Positions 54,508 to 63,255 of a DNA stretch of 64,000 nucleotides are shown in pieces; position 1 is the stretch's first letter; each line of letters starts with the position of its first letter. Origin of the DNA: Natronolimnobius sp. AArcel1 (GTDB lineage Archaea > Halobacteriota > Halobacteria > Halobacteriales > Natrialbaceae); NCBI RefSeq assembly GCF_011043775.1, contig NZ_JAAKXY010000001.1, positions 535,617 through 599,616 of the forward strand. The letters run 5' to 3'. Below the pieces are notes generated by a model. It was given only the letters and a program-made list of their open reading frames with translations, was not told the DNA's origin and made no database searches. The translations under genes and the position numbers were made by a program.

Positions 54508-55038
54508 ATGGAGGTCGACCAGTCACTAGACATCTCACAGGAGTCCCTCTTCGATCGGGTCGTCCTGTTCCTTGCGGCCGGCATGTTCACGCTGATGATC
54601 GTGCTGGCAACGATGCAAGTACTGATTCGAACCCTGAACCTACCGATTACCGCCCAGTGGACTGAACCAGCAGCGCGATTTACACTGATCGTTGCAACGT
54701 TCTTCGGCGCAGCTGTGGCGTCACGGAACCGCGAGCACATTCGAATGACGTTCGTCCTTAACAAACTCGAGGAGAAGCGCCCGGACGTGAGGCAGGTGTT
54801 TGACCTGATTAGTTCGGTCGTCGTTGTTGTTTTCGTTGTGTTCGCACTCTCAGGGACAGTCCCCGCAATAGTCAACAACTGGAACTCGAATCTTGGCGGT
54901 GTTGGCTTCGTCACCAGTGGGCTGTTGTACCTTGGAATTTCGGTGGGCCTTGCGTGTATGCTCATCTACGAGTCACAGGTACTGTACAACGAACACCTTC
55001 AGAAACGGTTCACCCGTTCAAGTGAGGAGAGTGAGTGA
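54508..55038 (+). CDS. dctQ: TRAP transporter small permease (DctQ type)
   Basis: A 176-aa protein with four hydrophobic helices (about 18-40, 55-75, 100-122, 140-160), the DctQ pattern. Includes TAQWTEPAARFTLIVATFFGAAVASRNREHIRM, the conserved second-helix loop. The start at 54508 fits TATA spacing. It overlaps dctM by 4 bp. Confidence 0.88.
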   Translation: MEVDQSLDISQESLFDRVVLFLAAGMFTLMIVLATMQVLIRTLNLPITAQWTEPAARFTLIVATFFGAAVASRNREHIRMTFVLNKLEEKRPDVRQVFDLISSVVVVVFVVFALSGTVPAIVNNWNSNLGGVGFVTSGLLYLGISVGLACMLIYESQVLYNEHLQKRFTRSSEESE

Positions 55039-56336
55039 CGATGGAACTGGCACTAATTGCGCTGTTGTTCCTCGGGACGTTGCTCGTGTTGTATGCCTTC
55101 GGCGTTCCAGTAGCGGTCGCAATGGGGGCAACGGTCCTCACCGTCATGGTTTCGCCGTTTGGTCCGGATCTAAACCCCTCACTGCTGAGCAATCAGCTCC
55201 TGTTTGGGTTGAACTCCTTTACGATGCTGGCGATTCCGTTCTATCTCGTTCTCGGTCGGTTGATGAACCGGAGCGGGATGACAGAGGATATTTTCGACTT
55301 CGCCAATGCTGTTGTTGGTCATATCAGAGGTGGCATCGGTTACGTCAACGTGACAGCATCGATGATCTTCTCCGGGATGTCTGGACTTGCGCTCGCTGAC
55401 GCTGCAGGCCTTGGCCGCATCGAGTACTCGGCCATGCGCGAGTACGACTACGATAAGGACGTTGCACTCGGGATTACCGGGAGTTCGGCCATCATTGGCC
55501 CGATTATTCCGCCGAGCGTTCCTATCATCATCTACGGCGTTCTCGCCGAAGAATCGATCAGTGATCTATTCCTCGCGGGAATTGTCCCCGGATTGCTGAT
55601 TGGCGCTGTATTGCTTGGAATGGTCGGAATCGTCGCCGTGCGCCGTGGGTACGGTGGTACCGGGACATTCGAGATTATGAACGTCCTGCGAACCTTCTCC
55701 GGTGCGTTTGCCGCGCTGGTAATTCCGGTGCTGATCGTTGGCGGAATCCTCTCCGGACTGTTCACCGCAACTGAGGCCGGCGCAATCACCGTTGTCTACG
55801 TGCTGATTGTTGGCACTGTCTGGGGCGACCTTACGACCACCGCAGTCCTCGAGGAGATCCGTGATGCGACAGTCGAGACCTTTGCGTTGACGTTCATTAT
55901 CGCCGTTGCCGCGGCATACGGACTTGTCGCACTCGAACTCCGTCTGCCGATGCTGATGGCGGATGCAATCACGGGCGTAACGGAGAACCCCACGATGGTT
56001 CTGCTCTTGCTCGTCCTTCTGTTCCTGCTCGTTGGAACGTTCATGGAAACCATCGCTGCGATTTCGATTCTCGTTCCCGTCCTGATGCCCGTTATCGACA
56101 TGGTCGGCATCGACCCGATCCACTTTGGGATCGTTATGATCCTGACGCTCATGATCGGCCTGCTGACGCCGCCGCTGGGGGTGATCCTGTTCGTCCTCGA
56201 GAAGGTGACTGATGCGACGTTCGAGGAAGTCATGTACGCGGTTATTCCGTGGTACATCCCGCTGTTCCTCGTGCTCATCCTGGTCATCTTCGTCCCTGAA
56301 CTGGCGACGTACATCCCGTACGAATACGGCCAGTAA
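55035..56336 (+). CDS. dctM: TRAP transporter large permease (DctM type)
   Basis: A 433-aa transport subunit with about 12 helices. Family stretches GMSGLALADAAGLGRIEYSAM (about 115-135), SSAIIGPIIPPSVPIIIYG (about 150-168), and GLLTPPLGVILFVL near 375. The GTG at 55035 forms a GTGA overlap with dctQ; an ATG two codons later is possible. Imports organic acids with sodium together with DctP and DctQ. Substrate not fixed, but lactate or C4 acids fit the neighbours. Confidence 0.92.
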   Translation: MTMELALIALLFLGTLLVLYAFGVPVAVAMGATVLTVMVSPFGPDLNPSLLSNQLLFGLNSFTMLAIPFYLVLGRLMNRSGMTEDIFDFANAVVGHIRGGIGYVNVTASMIFSGMSGLALADAAGLGRIEYSAMREYDYDKDVALGITGSSAIIGPIIPPSVPIIIYGVLAEESISDLFLAGIVPGLLIGAVLLGMVGIVAVRRGYGGTGTFEIMNVLRTFSGAFAALVIPVLIVGGILSGLFTATEAGAITVVYVLIVGTVWGDLTTTAVLEEIRDATVETFALTFIIAVAAAYGLVALELRLPMLMADAITGVTENPTMVLLLLVLLFLLVGTFMETIAAISILVPVLMPVIDMVGIDPIHFGIVMILTLMIGLLTPPLGVILFVLEKVTDATFEEVMYAVIPWYIPLFLVLILVIFVPELATYIPYEYGQ

Positions 56337-56359
56337 GGCTTGAATCTGCGTCACATCGC

Positions 56360-56365
56360 TTTTTT
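56360..56365 (+). terminator. T-tract after dctM
   Basis: Six T residues 24-29 bp after the dctM stop, a plausible archaeal termination signal. The remaining 270 bp up to lutAB (convergent) show no gene. Confidence 0.4.
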
Positions 56366-56633
56366 CGCGTCACCCAATCGAGTGGAGAGTACCTGATACG
56401 GGCAGTTGTAAGTCATAGACTGTGCAACGGCGACGTATTGTGTATGCCAATAGATCGGTACGACTGCCTGTCTGAACCGTCTCAGATGAGTCGTTATCTG
56501 TTTCACTGCGTGAGAGATCGCACCAATACACTCGAGTGCTCCCCACACTGTGTCTCGAATTTTCTCAGTGGAAGACGCCAATCCACTGTCATCCGAAAAG
56601 TCGCAAAACGAAGAGCGCAGACAGACCGCTGCC

Positions 56634-58817
56634 CTATGTGTATGTGGGGTCGATCAGTTCGATTGGGTGGGGCGGCCGGTCGCCTGAAAGATCAGCGAGT
56701 TGGTCCTGACAGGACGTTCCACTCGCAACTGCGGGAACGCCAGCGTCTTCGTGCTGGTCTTTGAGTCGGGATCCAACTTCCATGCTGAGTTCGTAGTACT
56801 CGTTCTTGTAGCCAAAGGAGCCTGCCATGCCACAGCACTCGGTTTCGCTTGTCGTAATGTCGTACTCACAATCCTCGAGAATCGCCGTCGTATACGGCTC
56901 GAGGCCGAGCGTTCGTTGCTGACAGTGGCTGTGATAGAACACCTGTTCGTCGCCGCCAGTGGCGAGTGCGTCGAGGTCAGCACCGTTTTCCCGAAGCCCG
57001 TAGACGTACTCCATAATCTCGTAGCTGTTCTCGGCCAGCGCATCGTAGTCGTCGGTGTCAACGAGTTTTTCGTACTCGCGTTTGAACATCGCGAGGTCGC
57101 TTGGTTCGATCACGACGACGTCGTAGTTCGCTTCGATGTACGGCCTAAGACGGTCACAGACCGCCTCAGCGTGCTCACCTGCCGTCTCGACCATCCCCTG
57201 TGAGAGCGGGGCGCGTCCGCTCGATCGAACCGGCGGCATCTCGACGGCGACCCCAAGTGCCTCGAGCGTCCGAACGGCAGCTTTCCCGCGGCCGGGGTCG
57301 ACGTAGTTGGTGTAGAGGTCGGGATAGCAGACAGCGCGCCGGATTGGGTCATCAGGGTCGGTTGTCTCTCGAGCCTCGAACCATTCACGGAAGGTTTCGC
57401 GTTCGAACGACGGCAGTTCGCGCCGAGAGTCGATTCCGAGAACACGCTCCATGAGGAGCCGATTCGGTTTCAGATTAGCAAGCCAGTTCGAGACAGGAGC
57501 CGTTGCGGAACCGAGTTTCGCCATCGTCTCGAAGTTCCCGAAGAAGCGCTTGCCGAGGTCCATCCCAGCAGGCTCTTCATCGGGAGTCAGTCCATCGACC
57601 AGGTGATCGAACGTCGCTGGATCTTTCCCGCGGTTGATCCGGTCGCGGACGACAGTGTTGATCCACGGAATATCGATTTTGACCGGGCACTGGTTGACAC
57701 AGCGCGAGCAGCCGGTACAGAGGTCGTTGAACTCCGCAGCGCTCTCTTGGCCGTGCACGCCGGCTTCCCAGCCGGTTGCGATACCGCCGGTGTAGGTCTC
57801 GCCACCGAAGGCGTGGCCACCGACGGACTGGAAGTTTGCACACGAGTTCAAGCAGGCCGAACAGCGCACGCAGTACAACGTTTCGCGCAACTGGTCGTCC
57901 TCGCGCATATCCATCCGACCGTTATCGATCAGCACAAGGTGGAACTCGCGTTTGTCAGCCTCGACCGGCGGCGTATCGACGGGCGGCGAGAACAGGCTCG
58001 TATAGGAGGTAATCGCCTGGCCGGTACCAGAGCGGGCGACCAGCTGAACGAACGTCGCGATATCCTCGAGCGAAGGAACAATTTTTTCGACTCCGGCGAC
58101 CGCAATGTGTGTGTCCGTCGCCTCGACGACCTTTCGGGCGTTCCCCTCGTTCGTAATGAGGGCCATCGTTCCCGTATCGGCCGCGAGGAAGTTTGCGCCG
58201 GTCATGCCGACATTCGCCTCGTCTATTCGCTCGGCAAGATGGTCTCGTGCGAACGCGGTCAGTTCCTCAGCCGTTTCTAACGGCTCGTCGTGATCGAAGT
58301 GCTCGTTAAACAACTCGGCGATATCCTCGCGAGACTTGTGAAGCCCGGGACCGACGATATGAGAGGGCTCTTCGTCGGCAATTTGGATCACCAGTTCGCC
58401 AAGGTCGGTTTCAACGGGGTCGATACCGGCGTCCTCGAGCGCGTCGTTGACCGCAATCTCCTCGCTGGTCATTGACTTGCTCTTGACGACCGTCTCGGCG
58501 TCGGCGTCCCGACACACCGTCTCGATGTACTGGTTTGCGTCTGCAGCGTCGTCGGCGACGTAGACGGTCCCGCCGTTTTGCTCGACGCGTTCGGTGAGTT
58601 GCTCGATCAGTTCCGGCAGGCGTTCGATGGCGTCTTCTTTTATCGAGCGCGCTCGCTCGCGCAGTTGGTCGTGTCGCTCCTCGCCGAGTTCGTCAAAGGA
58701 GTCGTAGCGCCGGTCATTGAACAGCCGCGTATTATCCGCGACGGCCTCGCCCTCTGTTTCCATCAAGTGACGGATGTGTGCTGCTGTATCGCCTCTCGAG
58801 TTGGGTTCACTACTCAT
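56634..58817 (-). CDS. LutB-LutA fusion: LUD domain, 2 x 4Fe-4S and cysteine-rich domains
   Basis: A 727-aa iron-sulphur protein that joins two lactate-oxidation subunits. The LUD domain (about 60-300, with TGANFLAADTGT) is followed by clusters CVRCSACLNSCANF (about 319) and CTGCSRCVNQCPVKID (about 367), as in LutB. The C-terminal part (about 480-720) is LutA-like, with the second CCG motif intact (TECCGMAGSFGYK, about 663) but the first reading RSSGRAPLSQG, so both Cys are lost. It oxidises L-lactate to pyruvate with LutC, electrons going to the membrane pool. Overlaps lutC by 8 bp. Confidence 0.88.
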   Translation of the reverse strand: MSSEPNSRGDTAAHIRHLMETEGEAVADNTRLFNDRRYDSFDELGEERHDQLRERARSIKEDAIERLPELIEQLTERVEQNGGTVYVADDAADANQYIETVCRDADAETVVKSKSMTSEEIAVNDALEDAGIDPVETDLGELVIQIADEEPSHIVGPGLHKSREDIAELFNEHFDHDEPLETAEELTAFARDHLAERIDEANVGMTGANFLAADTGTMALITNEGNARKVVEATDTHIAVAGVEKIVPSLEDIATFVQLVARSGTGQAITSYTSLFSPPVDTPPVEADKREFHLVLIDNGRMDMREDDQLRETLYCVRCSACLNSCANFQSVGGHAFGGETYTGGIATGWEAGVHGQESAAEFNDLCTGCSRCVNQCPVKIDIPWINTVVRDRINRGKDPATFDHLVDGLTPDEEPAGMDLGKRFFGNFETMAKLGSATAPVSNWLANLKPNRLLMERVLGIDSRRELPSFERETFREWFEARETTDPDDPIRRAVCYPDLYTNYVDPGRGKAAVRTLEALGVAVEMPPVRSSGRAPLSQGMVETAGEHAEAVCDRLRPYIEANYDVVVIEPSDLAMFKREYEKLVDTDDYDALAENSYEIMEYVYGLRENGADLDALATGGDEQVFYHSHCQQRTLGLEPYTTAILEDCEYDITTSETECCGMAGSFGYKNEYYELSMEVGSRLKDQHEDAGVPAVASGTSCQDQLADLSGDRPPHPIELIDPTYT

Positions 58818-59310
58818 CGTCGATCACCACAATGTGGAGTTCTGCAGGACCGTGAACACCGGTTACCAGCGCACCCATGTCACCAGTCGAACTTGGGCCA
58901 GTGACAATGACGGCGTCATTCGCGCCAGTTTGGTACCGCTTGGCGAGCCTGGCGAACGCGGATTCGACATCAGCGACGATATTTGTGCGCTCGACGACGG
59001 CAATTTGTCGCTCCGGAAAGAGACTGATCGGGCCAGTACCGTCATCCGAAGACGGGATCACAACGCTCCCAAGTGATTCGATACCAAGTGGTGACGCAGT
59101 GATTCCGGTTCGAGCGGCCCGCAACGTTTGTTCATCCGGTGCCGTCTCGAGGTCGTCTGGCAATGACACGTCCTCGATTTCGAGCGGAACACCGACCGCC
59201 GGCTGTTCAGTCAGTTCCTTGAGGGTCTCCGTTGCAGCCGTTCTCGAAACCCTCTGTACGGAGGCACCGGCCGCAGTTGCGGCGCTCGAGAAGTCATCAA
59301 TCGCGCTCAT
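58810..59310 (-). CDS. lutC: LutC-like LUD-domain protein
   Basis: A 166-aa LUD protein with the family end TGPSSTGDMGALVTGVHGPAELHIVVID (about 135-163). Third partner of the lactate-oxidation complex. Here it is the first gene, followed by the LutBA fusion with an 8-bp overlap. Two palindromes lie directly upstream. Confidence 0.87.
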   Translation of the reverse strand: MSAIDDFSSAATAAGASVQRVSRTAATETLKELTEQPAVGVPLEIEDVSLPDDLETAPDEQTLRAARTGITASPLGIESLGSVVIPSSDDGTGPISLFPERQIAVVERTNIVADVESAFARLAKRYQTGANDAVIVTGPSSTGDMGALVTGVHGPAELHIVVIDDE

Positions 59311-59313
59311 AGA

Positions 59314-59337
59314 TTTTGCCCTCCAGCGTAGGCAAAA
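59314..59337. promoter_or_regulatory. Operator-like inverted repeat ahead of lutC
   Basis: Perfect arms TTTTGCC and GGCAAAA with a 10-nt spacer, only 4-27 bp before the lutC ATG, a position suited to repression. A smaller palindrome GGGAT-A-ATCCC lies at 59351-59361. Confidence 0.55.
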
Positions 59338-59518
59338 CCCTCAGCTAGTGGGGATAATCCCGAATCTCTGCGAGCCATGCGTATGCCACTAACGCAGGTG
59401 CACATGCGAATAAAGGTTTCGCGCTTCGGCTGTCACGCTGTTTCGACCGGCATGGAACAGAGGGTTTTGATCCGGCTGTTGCGACTCCAAAACATAGTAT
59501 AGTCACTAACAGGAGGCC

Positions 59519-60298
59519 TCAGTAGTGATTGTACCGAAGTTCGGCGACGTTTGCACGGTTCCTGACTGCATTGATGATCTCTGATTTGATCTCGGTTTCA
59601 TCAGCAGTATCGACGAGTCGTTGGCGCGGGCCTGAAACGGACAGTGCGCCAACGACAGTGTCCGAGTCCGTATCAAAGATGGGAACCGCAATGGCAACCA
59701 ATCCGTTTCGATGCTCTTCATTTTCAACAGCGAAGCCGCGTTCACGAATCTGTTCAAGCTCGTTGAACAGCTGTTCGCGCTCGGTGATCGTCTGATCCGT
59801 TGCCTGTGGCAAGCCGTGTTGGTCGATGATTTCCTCAACCCGATCTGATGAGAAGTTCGCGAGTAACGACTTTCCGATTGCAGTCCAGTGCATGTACGTG
59901 AACTCACCCGTCGACGTATTATCGTAAATCGCCTCTCCTAACTCTGCCTTGTACAGGATAACTCGCTTTCCGTCCTGTTCAACACCGAGATTTGCCGCCT
60001 CCTCGACATCAGTCGCAAGCTGATCAACCTCTTCTCGAGCAGCCCGATAAACGTTGTTTCGGCGACGAACAATGCTCCCTGTCTCGAGAAAGCGAAGTCC
60101 AAGATCATACGTTCCGTCTATTTGAATTGCGTATCCGTTGTTTCGCAGTGTCTGGAGGTGGACGTAGACAGTGCTTTTTGGCATATCGACACGTTCTGCG
60201 AGAGCTGAAACTCCGATTGGACCGTGCTCACGAAGGCAGGTCACGATTCGCAATGAGTGTTCGACCGATTGAATGGACGAACTGTTTCGGTTTGTCAT
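59519..60298 (-). CDS. IclR-family regulator of the lactate block
   Basis: A 259-aa regulator: winged HTH (SVEHSLRIVTCLREHGPIG, VSALAERVDMPKSTVYVHLQTL) and an effector domain (about 80-250) with WTAIGKSLLANFSSD and GALSVSGPRQRLVD. Located directly upstream of lutC-lutBA on the same strand, so it probably controls them and perhaps the TRAP genes, with an organic acid as effector. TATA box 27 nt before the ATG. Confidence 0.89.
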   Translation of the reverse strand: MTNRNSSSIQSVEHSLRIVTCLREHGPIGVSALAERVDMPKSTVYVHLQTLRNNGYAIQIDGTYDLGLRFLETGSIVRRRNNVYRAAREEVDQLATDVEEAANLGVEQDGKRVILYKAELGEAIYDNTSTGEFTYMHWTAIGKSLLANFSSDRVEEIIDQHGLPQATDQTITEREQLFNELEQIRERGFAVENEEHRNGLVAIAVPIFDTDSDTVVGALSVSGPRQRLVDTADETEIKSEIINAVRNRANVAELRYNHY

Positions 60299-60321
60299 AC
60301 GCCGATACAGCCACTATGCTC

Positions 60322-60329
60322 GTATATAC
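60322..60329 (-). promoter_or_regulatory. TATA box of the lactate-block IclR gene
   Basis: GTATATAC centred about 27 nt before the ATG at 60298. Confidence 0.55.
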
Positions 60330-60534
60330 ACTGCGGTCAGTTTCATAGATGCGTTCGTGAGGAATAAACGGACGTCTACTACTGGGTTTGCCTTGCCGCC
60401 TGTGTTTACAACAATACTGCTGTAATTCGAGTGGGCTACTGCTTGTGAATCGGTACTACAACGCAGAGAAACGAACATAGCTCGAGAGTGGACAGCAACC
60501 AGGCATCAGAACTAGGTGCCACAATCATATCATA

Positions 60535-60554
60535 TTCTAATCATTTTATTAGAA
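60535..60554. repeat. Inverted repeat TTCTAAT...ATTAGAA
   Basis: Perfect 7-bp arms with a 6-nt loop in the AT-rich gap. Confidence 0.4.
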
Positions 60555-60568
60555 ATGAAGGTTTGAAT

Positions 60569-60582
60569 TTATGAATTCATAA
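60569..60582. repeat. 14-bp perfect palindrome
   Basis: TTATGAATTCATAA reads the same on both strands and starts 15 bp after the previous repeat. Confidence 0.4.
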
Positions 60583-60965
60583 GTAGGGTCGTTATCATAA
60601 TGCGGTTAAATCACTCCTTATTAGAGTAAATACTGAAAATTATACAGTTATTACCAAATAGTCCGATGTATGCAGCCAGAATATTCACACTATATAAATG
60701 GAATAGAACTATAATAAAAGTGCAAATATATGTGGCAGAAATATGTTTTCTGCACAATGGTAATTCCCTGGCTTTATCAGACACACATATCGTTCATCGC
60801 TCACGAACAGATGTTCGCCCTCACAAGATCGAAAGTACACCAATACAGATCAAACAATATCACTCGAGAATGACAAGCAAGAGTCGATAACGAGGAAATA
60901 GCGACGATTGACGCGAATTGGGTCGGTTTCCATAGGCTTTTGAGCGGATACGCGCACTACTGCAT

Positions 60966-63224
60966 ATGACTCTTGAAGACGATTCCCTCGAGTACCACGC
61001 GGCGCGCCCGCCAGGAAAACTCGAGACAACGACGACGAAGCCGACGAACACCCAGCGCGAGTTGAGTCTCGCGTACTCGCCGGGTGTCGCGGGCCCGTGT
61101 CGTGAAATTGCGTCGGATCCGGATGCGGCCTACCAGTACACCGTCAAAGGGAACCTGGTCGGTGTCGTTTCGAACGGCTCTGCGGTGCTTGGACTTGGAG
61201 ATATCGGCGCACAGGCATCGAAACCCGTCATGGAAGGCAAAGGCGTCCTCTTCAAGCGATTTGCAGATATCGACGTCTTCGATATCGAACTCGACCACGA
61301 GGACCCAGAGGCCTTCGTCGAGTCTGTCGCAGGGATGGAGCCGACATTCGGCGGAATCAACTTAGAGGATATCAAAGCGCCCGAGTGTTTTACCATCGAA
61401 AGCCAGCTACGCGAGCGTATGGACGTGCCGGTCTTTCACGACGACCAGCACGGCACCGCGATCATCAGCGGCGCGGCGCTGTTGAACGCCACCGAAGTTA
61501 GTGGCAAGGACCTCGCTGACCTCGAGGTGACGTTCGCCGGCGCTGGCGCTGCCGCAGTCGCATCCGCGCGGTTCTACGTCTCGCTCGGTGTCAAGCAAGA
61601 GAACATCACGATGGTCGACATCGACGGGATTCTGACGACCGAGCGGGCCGAGGATGGCGATCTGAACGCCTACAACCGAGAGTTCGCTCGCGACGCTCCC
61701 GAGGGTGGACTCGAGGAGGCGATGGTCGACGCGGACGTGTTCGTCGGGCTTGCAGCGGGCGATATCGTTAGCCAGGAGATGGTCCGGTCGATGGCGGACA
61801 ATCCGATCATCTTCGCGATGGCGAATCCAACGCCCGAAATCAGCTACGACGCGGCGAAAGCGGCGCGCGACGATACCGTCATCATGGCGACTGGGCGCTC
61901 TGACTACCCGAATCAGGTCAACAACGTTCTCGGCTTCCCGTTCATCTTCCGTGGCGCGCTCGACGTGCGCGCGACCGAGATCAACGAGGCCATGAAAGTC
62001 GCCGCCGCCGAGGCGCTCGCGGCACTCGCAAAAGAGGACGTGCCAGACGCCGTCCGCAAGGCCTACGGCGACCAGCCCCTGCAGTTCGGCTCCGAGTACA
62101 TCATCCCGAAGCCGATGGACCCGCGCGTGCTCTTCGAGGTCGCGCCAGCGGTCGCAAACGCCGCCATCGACAGCGGCGTCGCCCGAACCGATCTCGAGGT
62201 CGACACCTACGTTGAGGATCTCGAGGCCCGACTCGGAAAGTCCCGCGAGATGATGCGCGTCGTGCTCAACAAAGCCCAGAGCGATCCACAGCGCGTTGCA
62301 CTCGCGGAGGGCCACAACGAGAAGATCGTCCGCGCGGCCTACCAACTCGAGGAACAAGGCATCGCCGAACCGGTGCTGATCGGCAACGAAGAGCGAATCA
62401 AACGCATCGCCACGGAACTCGGCCTCGAGTTCGAGCCGGCCGTGGTCGACCCGAAAGGCGGGTCGTACGACGAGTACGTCGATGCGCTCTACGAGCGACG
62501 CCGACGAAAAGGAATCACTCGCCGCGAGGCCGCGGAGTTGATCGAGGACAGCAACTACTTCGCTTCGGTGATGGTCGAACAGGGCGACGCCGACGCGATG
62601 CTGACCGGACTGACCCATCACTACCCCTCCGCACTGCGCCCGCTCCTGCAGGTCATCGGCACCGCAGACGACGTCGACTACGCCGCTGGCGTCTACATGC
62701 TGACGTTCAAGAACCGCGTCGTCTTCCTCGCGGACGCGACGGTTAACCAGGATCCCGATGCCGAAACGCTCGCGGAAGTCACCCGCCACACGGCCGATAT
62801 CGCCCGGCGGTTCGACGTCGAGCCACGCGCCGCCTTGCTGTCGTACTCCGATTTCGGCAGCGTCGACAACGAGGGAACCCGCAAGCCACGGCGCGCAGCA
62901 GAGTTGCTTCGCACCGACTCGGAAGTTGAGTTCCCCGTCGACGGAGAGATGCAAGCGGACACTGCCGTCGTCGAGGAAACCCTACAGGGAACCTACGAAT
63001 TCGCCAACCTCGAGAAGCCGGCGAACGTGTTGGTCATGCCGAATCTCGAGGCGGGCAACATTACCTACAAACTGCTCCAGCGACTCGGCGGCGCGGAAGC
63101 GGTCGGCCCAATGCTGACGGGAATGGCAGAACCGGTCCACGTCCTCCAGCGTGATGATGAAGTCAAAGACATCGTAAATCTGGCAGCTGTCGCATCGGTC
63201 GAAGCCCAGCAATCCTCGCAGTAG
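60966..63224 (+). CDS. maeB: NADP-type malic enzyme fused to phosphotransacetylase domain
   Basis: This 752-aa MaeB-type fusion decarboxylates malate to pyruvate. Malic domain: LAYSPGVAGPCREIASDP (about 23-40), acidic VFHDDQHGTA (about 157), and dinucleotide loop VTFAGAGAAAVASARFYVSLG (about 188-208). The C-terminal phosphotransacetylase-like half (about 425-750) is usually inactive as an enzyme and binds acetyl-CoA as a regulator in studied homologues. It links malate or other C4 acids to pyruvate and fits the neighbouring organic-acid genes. Confidence 0.94.
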   Translation: MTLEDDSLEYHAARPPGKLETTTTKPTNTQRELSLAYSPGVAGPCREIASDPDAAYQYTVKGNLVGVVSNGSAVLGLGDIGAQASKPVMEGKGVLFKRFADIDVFDIELDHEDPEAFVESVAGMEPTFGGINLEDIKAPECFTIESQLRERMDVPVFHDDQHGTAIISGAALLNATEVSGKDLADLEVTFAGAGAAAVASARFYVSLGVKQENITMVDIDGILTTERAEDGDLNAYNREFARDAPEGGLEEAMVDADVFVGLAAGDIVSQEMVRSMADNPIIFAMANPTPEISYDAAKAARDDTVIMATGRSDYPNQVNNVLGFPFIFRGALDVRATEINEAMKVAAAEALAALAKEDVPDAVRKAYGDQPLQFGSEYIIPKPMDPRVLFEVAPAVANAAIDSGVARTDLEVDTYVEDLEARLGKSREMMRVVLNKAQSDPQRVALAEGHNEKIVRAAYQLEEQGIAEPVLIGNEERIKRIATELGLEFEPAVVDPKGGSYDEYVDALYERRRRKGITRREAAELIEDSNYFASVMVEQGDADAMLTGLTHHYPSALRPLLQVIGTADDVDYAAGVYMLTFKNRVVFLADATVNQDPDAETLAEVTRHTADIARRFDVEPRAALLSYSDFGSVDNEGTRKPRRAAELLRTDSEVEFPVDGEMQADTAVVEETLQGTYEFANLEKPANVLVMPNLEAGNITYKLLQRLGGAEAVGPMLTGMAEPVHVLQRDDEVKDIVNLAAVASVEAQQSSQ

Positions 63225-63255
63225 ATACATACCCTGCGGGATGCGAAGCTGACAT

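Larger units (their letters stand above)
60299..60965. other. AT-rich gap before the malic enzyme gene
   Basis: No supported gene in 667 bp. The 74-codon ORF at 60666-60890 has an A/T-biased, non-acidic product. The palindromes at 60535-60554 and 60569-60582 are listed separately. TATA-like GGCTTTTGAG near 60935 probably serves the malic enzyme gene. Confidence 0.5.

Noticed and set aside
60666-60890. A 74-codon plus-strand ORF before maeB
   Set aside because: A/T-driven codon use and a non-acidic product; no supporting signal.
61407-62954. A 515-codon minus-strand frame opposite the malic enzyme
   Set aside because: Pure shadow of a strongly conserved plus-strand gene; no recognisable motif.
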